A stretch of DNA of 64,000 bases. Origin: Boesenbergia rotunda (lineage: Eukaryota; Streptophyta; Magnoliopsida; Zingiberales; Zingiberaceae). Position 1 is the stretch's first letter. Every line of letters begins with the position of its first letter. Positions 55,440-64,000 of the stretch are shown here, piece by piece. The notes beneath the pieces are model-generated. The model saw nothing but the letters and a program-made list of their open reading frames with translations. It ran no database searches and was not told where the DNA came from. The stretch is from contig JAGFNQ010001635.1 in the NCBI GenBank assembly GCA_024364735.1, forward strand, positions 137,821 through 201,820, given 5' to 3'. The translations under genes and the position numbers were made by a program.

Positions 55440-56160
55440 TATTTAATGTCAGCCTAAAATTGGCATGGAAGGAAATAGATGAGGAATAGTCCCACATCTG
55501 AAGTTTTCAAAGGTGTTTTCTTCCTTATATGTGTTCTTGTGTTAATGGAGTTAAAAAAAATACAGGTGGTCTCTTCACACATGTGAGCAGGTGCTCGCAC
55601 CTACGAGCTTGCCACCCGTCACGCGCGCACGCGCTTAATAGGCGCTTTGTTGGCGTACTTTGTACTTCACACGTACGCATTGTCGTGAGGAGCTTAAATT
55701 TATGCTCCAGGTGACGTGACACTCGAGTGATGTGTCATATGACGTGGCAGTGCCTACGTGGCATTCAGGTGACATGGCAGTGCCTACGTGATACTCAGGT
55801 AAGAGGAGAGATGACTAGACTGTTGACTAGGCGAACAAATGGCAACCGTTGGATCGAAGAGTGGTGCTGGATTGCAAGTGACGCGATCTGGAGCGTTGAT
55901 CGTGAAGCGATGTGACCGTTGGTGATAAGACTTGATTTGAAGCGTCAGATTGAATCTGGCCGCTGAGATCAAAGGAGAATCTGAAGGGTTATAACCATCC
56001 AGATGTGATGGCTGAGATCAAAGGACTATTTGAAATGTTACAACCTTCCAGATTGATCGACCTAGATTAATCCTAAACCAAAGGTCACACTCACTCATTA
56101 AAGGGTACCTCACCTCTTCCCTAATATAAATAGAGTCCCCTAGATATTGGATTCATTCAA
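55440..56160 (+). mobile_element. Copia LTR-like fragment
   Basis: AATAGTCCCACATCTGAAG then TTTTCTTCCTTATATG is a phrase characteristic of plant copia LTRs. A duplicated GTGACATGGCAGTGCCTACGTG-type phrase occurs at about 55735-55795 (GACGTGGCAGTGCCTACGTG and GACATGGCAGTGCCTACGTG), and TATAAATAGAG is at 56128. Confidence 0.45.
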
Positions 56161-56219
56161 TCATCCATCCAAAATTCATTAGCATTCATCTCATCTTGTG
56201 CATCCAGAGTCCAAAAAGC

Positions 56220-56786
56220 CTACGAGAAGGTTCGCGGGTCTGCTCCTCCATGAAATAAAGTGAATCGGTCCTTCACAGCTGCTGCCAAAGCAGGAATCCG
56301 TGATCTGTCCAAGGTGCAACTCACCGGGGCGGTAGACACCATCGGGGGTGCTAGTGGAAAAGTTGTCGCAGATACCATGGGTGGTACGGATGACCACCCT
56401 GCCGGAGGGATAGTGGGGTACACTGGGGTAGCTGCTACAGGTGGAATCGAAGGACCTACTGTAGCGGTTACCACCGGTGGAACAGTGGAAATCACGGGAG
56501 TAGGTGCCCCCGGTGTAACCGGTGAAAACACCGGGGTAGGTACCACCGGTGGAACAGTAGAGAACGTTGGTCGAATTGGGGGAGGAACCCCCACAGTATG
56601 GGGATCCTGACCCACTGGCACACCCTGAAACGTCTGCCCTTGAGTGACAGGTGCTGCCTCAGTGGATCTCTCCGGAGACCCTGCCGCTTGCTCAGTAGTC
56701 TCAGTCCTTACTGACCCTCGCGTCCGCCTAGGTGGTCGTCCTTGACCACGTCCACGAGGGGAAGTCAACTCTATGCGATGAGGCAT
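56220..56786 (-). pseudogene. Gypsy Gag N-terminal fragment
   Basis: This minus-strand frame of 188 residues has a basic start (RGRGQGRPPRRTRGS), a Pro/Val/Thr-rich stretch with repeats such as TVPPVVPTPVF and TVPPVVTATV (about residues 85-165), and ends AVKDRFTLFHGGADP. Such a start leading to a F-x-G-x-x-D-P motif is typical of plant gypsy Gag (retrotrans_gag) N-termini. The frame ends at 56220 and the rest of Gag-Pol is absent. The plus-strand ORF here is a shadow. Confidence 0.65.
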
Positions 56787-56999
56787 ACATGCTAAGATAA
56801 AACAAGTATTAATAGAATAACAACAAAAATTCCTTTATCAACTTACTTGCTCGTTGCCAGAAGAGTCCATCGTCGCCAAGTCCCATCACATCCCAATCAA
56901 GAAAATGACTCCAAAAATTTCGAAAATCCAGAATCAAGTAAACCGAACAAACTCTCGTAAATCCGAAAATCCCAAAGCAAATACCTACAACATCGCAAC

Positions 57000-57460
57000 C
57001 CCATAAAACAAAAACACCCAAACTACAAAATTACCTAGGCACCCTCGGAAAATCTAAAATACAAAAAAAAATAAAGACATCACAAACTTCGAGAAAATTG
57101 ACACTTCGATAAACCGCCAAAAGTAACTTCGTAAAACCCACAGGAACCCAAAATACCTCAAGAACCTAAGCTCTGATACCACTAAATTGGTATCAGATAC
57201 ACTCTTCAAAAATCCGAACCGAAAATAAATAGGTATCGCAAAACCTAAGCTCTGATACCACTAAATTGGTATCAGATAACCTCTACCAAAAATTCAAAAC
57301 AAAGACTCCCAAATTACCTAGACACCCTCAGCAAATTCAAAATACAGAAACATACATACATCACAAGCTTCGAGAAAATTGACGCTTCAATAAACCACCA
57401 AAAACAACTTCGTAAAACCCACAGGAACCCAACATACATCGACAACCTAAGTCCGAGCGA
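57000..57460 (-). repeat. Duplicated retrotransposon leader with primer sites
   Basis: Two related ~170-bp units (about 57025-57185 and 57305-57450) share TTACCTAG-CACCCTC, CTTCGAGAAAATTGAC-CTTC and AACTTCGTAAAACCCACAGG. At 57171 and 57249 GCTCTGATACCA (reverse of the tRNA-Met primer site) is part of a perfect 9-bp-arm hairpin, CTGATACCA...TGGTATCAG. This leader belongs to the Gag fragment to its left. Confidence 0.75.
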
Positions 57461-57701
57461 GTGACACCACCGGAATAACTTCATCCGGATCTCCTCCTCA
57501 CTCAACCGGCACCGGTGATCCTTTCCCCATCCTTTCTCTGATTTGAGTTGCGGCCCTGTCACTCGCGACTCTTCCTTCACGCAACCTAGCTGTCGTTGGC
57601 CATCATCCAGGTTTGATGTCTGATTGTTTTTAAAGTCTATGTTGCCGTGAGTGGTGGTAGATAGGTTAGTTGTTTGTTGTCTTTGTTTGGGTGTGGTGTT
57701 G

Positions 57702-58256
57702 TTTTTTTTTTGATGAAAGGCAAATTATATATATCATCAAGAAAATAGTACTACAGACATGTGTCCTAGGATAGCTATTTGGCTCTGATGAAGTATCAGA
57801 TCCAGGTAGCTGTCCCCCATATGAACCCATATGTACATGCATGCGTACTCTCACTGTACCATCCACATAATCCAATCCAAATGAACATGTCTCACTGTAC
57901 CCTCCACCCTCTAACGCTGCAATAGATCTGCCAGGCTCTGATGTGTGTCTCTGTGGCCCTGCCTGATAGACATGTAAGCCCATGCTCTGAATATGACTGC
58001 TCTGAATGATGCTCTAGCTCATAAGTAGTAGCGTCCCTCCCGAATATGACTGCTCTGAATGAAGCTCTAGCTCATAAGTAGTAGCGTCCCTCATCCCTGA
58101 TGTGATGCTGTGTCACTGTAGCATCCTCTATCAAACACTGCAGTATATCTGGCAGGCTCTAATGTGTGTCTCTGTCGGCCTGCCTGCTAGTCGTGTAAGC
58201 TCCTGCTCTGTGATCCGAGTGTGATAGCAACCGCTCATCAATCGGCGATGCCTGCT
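57702..58256 (-). mobile_element. Retroposon with 17-bp target duplication (555 bp)
   Basis: It is flanked by GTTTGGGTGTGGTGTTG (57685-57701 and 58257-58273). At its left is T10, meaning an A tail on the minus strand. Inside, a ~55-bp unit (GAATATGACTGCTCTGAATG then CTCTAGCTCATAAGTAG) is duplicated at about 57990-58090, and CTGCCTGATA / CTGCCTGCTA blocks repeat. Target duplication and A tail show insertion by target-primed reverse transcription, so this is a truncated LINE or a SINE. No known head was recognised. Confidence 0.85.
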
Positions 58257-58273
58257 GTTTGGGTGTGGTGTTG

Positions 58274-59870
58274 GCATAGGTCTTTGGCTGTGTTTTGCCG
58301 TGAGTTCATGGAGGAGTTTATACCATTTTGGTTGGGTTCCATTGATGCAAGGGTTACTTGGTTTGAATAAGTTATGGTTAATTAAGGATTATGTGATGAC
58401 TTCGTCAATATGTGGGGAATTAATCTTGGAATTGATTTATAAGTTGGAGCTAAAGTTTAGTAGGCTAGTAATTTGATTAATAATGATTAGTTGTTTAGAT
58501 TTAATTAATGGAGTAATTAAGTGGTTAACTAATGTGTTTATTAAGAGGTTGAATAAATTAAGGGTTTTCGAATCCATTGGGTTTATAAAGTGATCAATGA
58601 GTTAACCAAGTTATTAATTAATGATCGAAACACTTAGGTTCAGTTAAATTGGTTTTAGGATTTGATTTAGCGTTTGGTTGTATATATAATTAGCTAAATT
58701 TTATATGTTGATACAGGACCTTAATTGATTTCGGATTACTTGGTCTGGAGCTTTCGGATACACGTTATATTGAAGGCGGGTATTTCTCCCTTGATTCTTG
58801 TAGTTTCATTTACCTTAAATGCATGGTTATTTGATTACCTAAGTAGGTTGTTTTACCTTAAATCTATTTGCCTTGTTTTCCTAGTTGACACTTATTCTTG
58901 CTTGACCTTTGAGTAGTAATTCAAATTGTTCAGTTATATAGTCTCATCACTTGACTTCTGATCTAAGAGTACCACGTGTACTATAGAATAATCATTTGAC
59001 CTATCTAAGGTTTGTTTGACATTAGATAACCCTACCCAGTAGATTAGTGCATGTTTATTTACTTTGGTGCTGATTGTGCTTTTCGTATGTTTCTTTACTT
59101 TGGTGTTATTGGTGTTTTTCGTATCGTATTGATTCCATGTTTTGGATCTGATTGAGGTTGTGTATATTAGTGACATGCATCATGCATTATATTCAGGCCG
59201 ACGACCACTGGCTCCCTTGTGATTGAGACAGGTCGTCGGGTATATTTTCCTGTTGTGCCACGCTTGGTCGGAGTTGTGTGTAAACAGCTGATACTCCCCA
59301 GGTATTTGGAGTTCCCACAGGTATTTTGGGATTTTAAGCCACAGGTATTTTGGCATTTTCATATCAGGGCCGCGGTTGTCGTGGTGTATTTGCATAGCCC
59401 CAGGTATTTGGCGCTTGTATCTTGTCCACTCAACCTAATGGTGGTTGGTGTGTGTACAGTGCATGTCATGACATCATGTGCATATTATGCATTTGCATTT
59501 GCTTGTGTTTGTTGCATTTGATTGAGCTATGATTGTTGCATTTGACTGACATGCATATACGGATATGATTTGCATTTATTATATGATGTGGATCTGTTCA
59601 GCAATATTAGCAGTTTATTGAGATAGTAGGGGGATTTATGATCTTGCCCCTACGTGTTACATGGTTTCCAGGTATGTTTTATTTGTATAGATGCATTTTA
59701 TTTATGTTCTTATTTCCGGAGACTGTATACCCTTTGCTTCCTCGACGATATATCATATCAGTTTGTATCCTCCCGGCAGCAACCCCGGAACCGCCTCCAA
59801 CACAACTGACTAATCAGCAATGCACCAATTAGGTCCTTATCTATCAGAAGAGTGGTTACTCGACAAATTC
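58274..59870. other. Intergenic or LTR-derived region
   Basis: No gene is recognised. Around 59298-59405 the phrase CAGGTATTT(T)GG occurs four times. The 57470-59870 stretch could be the long LTR of the gypsy element whose primer sites lie at 57171-57260, but I cannot find its ends. Confidence 0.35.
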
Positions 59871-60763
59871 CCTTTTCTAGAAACATTTTGAGGGAGGAAT
59901 TATCCTAAATTTTTTAACCTTTGCGCATGCAAGAGTGTCAATGGTCCTTTTCAACCCGAAGATCATTTGTGCCTCTTCGAGAACACCACTATGTCGCACC
60001 AATATATAGAGGTGTTAAGCGCTGAGTGTTCCTTACCACTTTGATTAGACCAGCTCAATAGTATTGAGTATACAGAGTCCTTATCCTTGATCGTGCAAAC
60101 CGCCACGTTAGCACATTAAAAATTATCCAATACCAGATGAACCTTCTGTGACTTATCTTGGCCACAACAACCGACATGTCAACACTTCTAAATACTCAAT
60201 TGCCGAGTCATAGACCTATGCCACCTCAGCATCTATTTACTTGAATATCACCATTCGATCGCCCGAACCATACAACTCCGAGTTAGCACAAAAACATGTA
60301 TTATATTAAAATACCTTGTGACAGTTAGTGAATTGTTCGATCTCGACTTTGGAATCCGAGTTGAACCCTTAATCAAATTGTCACCTAAGGCTGCCCCTAT
60401 AACGAGGTCTCATACTTACGTCTTCTTCTTTTCAGGAGGACCTCTCCACTCATTACCTTAACTCACCTTATGCCAAGCATCAGGTCCAGTTGACCTATTT
60501 GTGCTTCCTCTTGTTGATGTCAGATCCTTTAACTCACCAAGACTTCCCTTGCCTCAATGTCTGATCCTAGTCGACTATCGAGTCCATCCTGCAAGATGTC
60601 TGAGATCTAGCTATCCCATCAGGACTTCCTGAATAGTGTCTAGTCCCCTTGATCCGTCAAGTCTTCATTGTCTAGTATCTAGCCCACCTAGCATACTTGG
60701 GCTTTCATGTTAAATCCTACACACTAAACACGACTTAATAGCTCAACAAGATATACAGCTTAA
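59871..60763. other. Repeat-rich region, possibly LTR-derived
   Basis: From about 60480 to 60720 there are loose ~45-60 bp repeats with phrases like TGTCTGATCCTAGTCGAC, GTGTCTAGTCCCCTTGATCC and GTATCTAGCCCACCTAG. They resemble internal repeats of long copia LTRs. No gene is seen. Confidence 0.35.
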
Positions 60764-60771
60764 CTTTAAAC

Positions 60772-62030
60772 CAGTGTCGTACCAGAGGTTTTGATGACCT
60801 AAGTTAAACTTCAAAAAAAAATCTCATTACACATTTTTACTATTATTTTAGCTAAAAAATCATCCACACTTCAAAATACGGTCCTCTTTTCAATGTATGA
60901 TCAAAATTTTTTAACGAATCTACAAAATATACAATAAAATAAAGAGTTGAATAACATAAATATTTTGAAATGTAATAAAAATAAATATTACTAGTAATAC
61001 AATACGTCTTATTTCAATTTTAACTACAAAAGTAGAATGTATATTATTGTCATTTTTAGCAAGCTTATAACATGCAAAGTAAAACATGAAGTTAAATAAC
61101 ATTTAATATTAAAAACTATAATCAAATAAAAGAGATAAATATTATTAATAATCATTTAAAAAGAATCTGTCTTGTTGTTTTGACTATAAAAATATCAATT
61201 AAGCTTGTATAATTAAGATGTTCAACTATTTTCTTTTCAATCAACAATATCTTCAATTCAATTAATCTTTCTTGTGATATAGTTGATCGAAGATATATTT
61301 TAATCAACTTTAACTCGGAACAGCACCTTTCTATGGATAGTCAACAAAATTTTATAGATAATATGAGTATTTGAATAACATTCATATATATTTTTCAAAT
61401 AATTTAAAACATCTAAGATTCTTTTTGCTTTTATTGGTAAAGACTGCTTCAATATTGATCACTTCCTCCATTCGTATCTGACTTACCATTATATCTCAAA
61501 AAATTTTCGAGATTTTTATAAGATTTCATTAGATTATCATCATTAGCAAACTTTAATCTCTCACAAAAAGGAGAAGAATAGAGTAGAGGGAAGAAAGAAG
61601 AAAATAAAGGGAGAAGAAAAAAAGGAGAAAGCAATGTTGTGAGGCGGTGGGTTGCTACGTGAGGAGAGAAAAAGAGGAGCGACAAAGTTTTCTCAAAAAC
61701 TTCCTAATTCATTTTAAACTGACTGAACCAATTTAACTCATGAACTTAGTTAGTTCGGTCATAACTAATCCAAATAAAGTTCAAATCAACCTTAGTTTGA
61801 ATCAATGTAATTCTTATTTCCATACCTATTCGATGGATTTAGAGTGGACCCAACCCCATTTAAATTCTGAATTTTCATTTTGGGTATGATGATTCAATTC
61901 GTTTATTTAATTTACAATCTAATGTTTAACAAAGTTTACAAGAGAATTTTAAACCTATCTAATTTTTGGACATTTCTAGAAAGTGGACTTGAGACGAGCG
62001 CCTCCTGGGCTTACCTCAGGTCAGGGCCTG
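60772..62030 (-). mobile_element. hAT transposon fossil (1259 bp)
   Basis: It is flanked by the 8-bp duplication CTTTAAAC (60764-60771 and 62031-62038). The ends are imperfect inverted repeats, CAGTGTCGTACCAGAGGT and (reversed) CAGGCCCTGACCTGAGGT. It holds the C-terminal part of a hAT transposase on the minus strand. Most of the transposase is deleted. Confidence 0.87.
61140..61565 (-). pseudogene. hAT transposase C-terminal dimerisation domain, broken
   Basis: Reading the minus strand in two or three frames: NLMKSYKNLENFLRYNGKSD, then KAKRILDVLNYLKNIYE, IIYKILLTI, and finally SELKLIKIYLRSTISQERLI followed by ILLIEKKIVEHLNYTSLIDI. The last block corresponds to the C-terminal hAT dimerisation domain (usual form S-E-R-S-F-S-K-L-K-x-I-K). 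Frameshifts between blocks and the lost N-terminal domains mean no active protein. Confidence 0.82.
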
Positions 62031-62382
62031 CTTTAAACCTTTGTCAACATTAAAACTCATGTTTGATTATGGTGCTCCCTGCACCAACACTCCTTTTGTT
62101 GATGATCGAAGAATTCTCATATCATTCCAAGAAGGCTCGCTTAGAGAGGCAACCAGTATTCAGAACCAGTTCCTGAAGGCAATCTCCCCCTCGACACTCT
62201 TCTTCACTGGTGCTACCCATTCTTGAGCCAAGTCCGATATTAACCTCATTCCCTAGCCTAGCGCAAAAATTGCCTAGTGATACCGACACCTTTCGTCTCC
62301 TAGCAGCGTATCGTATTATCAAGCACTGACAAGTCCCAAGCCGAGCATGTGACAAACTTCTCTAACAGATTTACGAGACGAG

Positions 62383-62409
62383 ATTATATATATATATATA
62401 TATATATAC
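62383..62409. repeat. (TA)n microsatellite
   Basis: About 26 bp of TA repeats. Confidence 0.95.
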
Positions 62410-62713
62410 AACTAAAAAGGTGAGTTCGTGAATTCCACTTATCGGTACATCCATCAATACTAGCATTCATGAAACAGCTAGTGTAAAAATACAGAAAATT
62501 TTGAGGGACTAAAAAGTAAAATTTTTGAAACTTGAGGGTTACTGTGCGAATAGCCAAATTTGGAGGGCATAATTTGGATTTCGAAAGAAATAGAAGGGGT
62601 TTTCTGTAAAAACCACCCCTTTATTTCTTTCACGTGCCTTAGCCGGTGGATGATTTCCCCGACGCCTTCTCCTCTTCCTCTTCATTCGACCGCTGCCTTC
62701 GCCCGACGCCACC

Positions 62714-63117
62714 ATGAGCCACGACGCCATCTCTGGTTTCTCGACAAGGCTCACCTGGCTAGACCGAGCTTCTTCTCGAGAAGGAGAACGTAGATCCGGA
62801 GTCCGTTGCCTTCTTCTCCGATTGTTGGTTCTCATCCCTTTCGACCGGAGTTGATGTCCCCTCGGATCTTTTCCCTTCGATCTTCAAGGGGATCGAGCCC
62901 AGGTGTGGGTTACTTCTCGATCTCTTGATTTTCTTCCCAGATTTCCCTTCTGTGATCTTGTCGCATCTTCGACCTAGGGGCGTGACTTGAGAGGGTCGAA
63001 CAGGGATTATGGGGAAGGCGATAATTCGGAGTTGAAGCTGAGTGTGGTGGTTCCTTCGGCTGGATTCATTCTTGACAGATCGGAGCAGAGGATTCTAGCC
63101 GCCGGTGCTAAATCGAG
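62714..63117 (+). CDS. 5' end of an unrecognised gene, cut by intron and window edge
   Basis: A convincing coding frame starts about 62763 (ELLLEKENVDPESVAFFSDC and on to PSDLFPSIFKGIEP), splices at 62902 (CCCAG|GTGTGG) to 63004 (AACAG|GGATTATG), and continues DYGEGDNSELKLSVVVPSAG, ILDRSEQRILAAGAKSR to a good donor at 63117 (CGAG|GTAAGC). A T-rich first intron of at least 880 bp then runs to the window end. The only well-placed ATG (62714, GCCACCATGAGC) is in another frame and a TAG (62760) closes the coding frame just upstream. So either a 1-nt error or mutation, or a non-obvious upstream exon, is needed. I do not recognise the protein. Confidence 0.5.
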
Positions 63118-64000
63118 GTAAGCTCTTAATGGATGATTAGATTAGATGATACTATGGATTGTTCTTGTTTTGGTGTTGATCTGTAGTTTTGATGCTCATG
63201 TTGGGTTTTCTCCGATCAACCTGCTCTGATCTGTGTTGCTGGATTAGCGTTCTACCGCAAGTACCTTGTTTTCTCTGATCTTGATCTTTGTTCATAAATT
63301 TCTGATCTTTGATTCGGGCTTGGAACGAAAGTTTCAGTTGGGTTCTATTCTGTCGATCAGTGTAGGTGTTCTTGAATTCCCGTGAATTGATGCTTGAGTT
63401 AGGGTTCTGTTAGATTCTTATTGTCTTCTGATACGAGCCTAGGATTTCCTTACTGTTCTTGATCTCCGAATGAATTGGAATTGTTATGCTTGTTTTGGTT
63501 TGTGCCATTCTTGCTCTGGTCGAGAGATTAGAGAAGGTATAGGTCCTATTCTTATGGTATCAGATCTGTGGATGTCTTAGTTGATTGGTTCTGAGTTATG
63601 TATTTGTTTTGATCTTTCTTCCCTTCTGTCATGAGGTGTTGCTTGGCCGGGAATTGGAGTTTGATTCTTGATCTGTAGTGGTGATGGATTGTATTCTGTG
63701 TGTTGATATACTTCCGTTTGATCAGATCACTTGGAGCAGGGTAGGTTAGTTTGAGTTGTTGTTGTATCATTAGTTTGGTAAGTGTTTGTGTGCTTGTGGT
63801 GTTGTGTCCCTGCCGAGAGCAACATGGGATTGGGGATTAGCTTTAAGTTGCTTAATTTTCTTATGAATCTTGAGACTTCGGCTAATCGAGTAGTTAATTA
63901 TTTAATTTAATGTTAATTAAATGACTACGATGATTAGATCATCACTAATATGAATTAGCGGGTGATTAGTTACTTTGTGTATATAGCTGAGTAATATTTT
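63118..64000 (+). other. Intron of the edge gene
   Basis: T-rich sequence with many GATCTG-type phrases and no open frame of note, as expected of a long first intron in a plant gene. No acceptor/exon pair with coding character was found before the window ends. Confidence 0.45.

Overview
This is plant nuclear DNA, almost certainly from a monocot. The evidence is spliced genes with GT-AG introns, a DUF4220/DUF594 gene of the type expanded in monocots, plant Ty1/copia and Ty3/gypsy retrotransposons primed by initiator tRNA-Met, an RNase H-bearing LINE, hAT remnants and (TTTAGGG)n repeats. I lean to the ginger/banana order from overall feel, but that is a guess. Three host genes can be modelled fully or nearly so, and one is cut by the right edge. 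The rest is nested transposable elements and AT-rich intergenic DNA. I saw no rRNA, tRNA or CRISPR.

Left part (1-13 kb): a fossil gypsy end with a divergent antisense ORF (1-1780), AT-rich DNA, an LTR fragment (3.7-4.5 kb), then a structurally complete, very young Ty1/copia element on the minus strand (4807-12909). Its LTRs are 390 bp and differ at one position, the target duplication is CCAAC, and the 1339-residue polyprotein is open. It also has a separate upstream ORF that looks like a second Gag-type domain with an acidic tail and a C-terminal membrane segment. It lies about 195 bp beyond the stop codon of the next gene.

Genes: an 11-exon alpha/beta-hydrolase (DUF676-type lipase/esterase) on minus (13104-17074), a two-exon F-box/LRR-like gene on minus (18866-20299), a two-exon DUF4220/DUF594 membrane protein on plus (51060-53860), and the 5' end of an unrecognised gene on plus (about 62.7-63.1 kb).

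Middle (20-50 kb): LINE-derived sequence whose 3' ends run into telomere-type repeats, two oppositely oriented solo LTRs inserted in it, a ~185-bp satellite, a second gypsy antisense ORF, a small hAT element, and a family of GC-rich elements with inverted termini that sit between (TA)n tracts and share a hairpin core. A third gypsy antisense ORF with its LTR lies at 48.7-50.4 kb.

Right part (54-64 kb): gypsy and copia fragments, a retroposon with a 17-bp target duplication, a hAT fossil with an 8-bp target duplication, and the edge gene. The host genes show no sign of acting together. The most unusual items are the second Gag-like ORF in the copia element, the (TA)n-bounded family, the LINE/telomere-repeat array and the thrice-repeated gypsy antisense ORF module.
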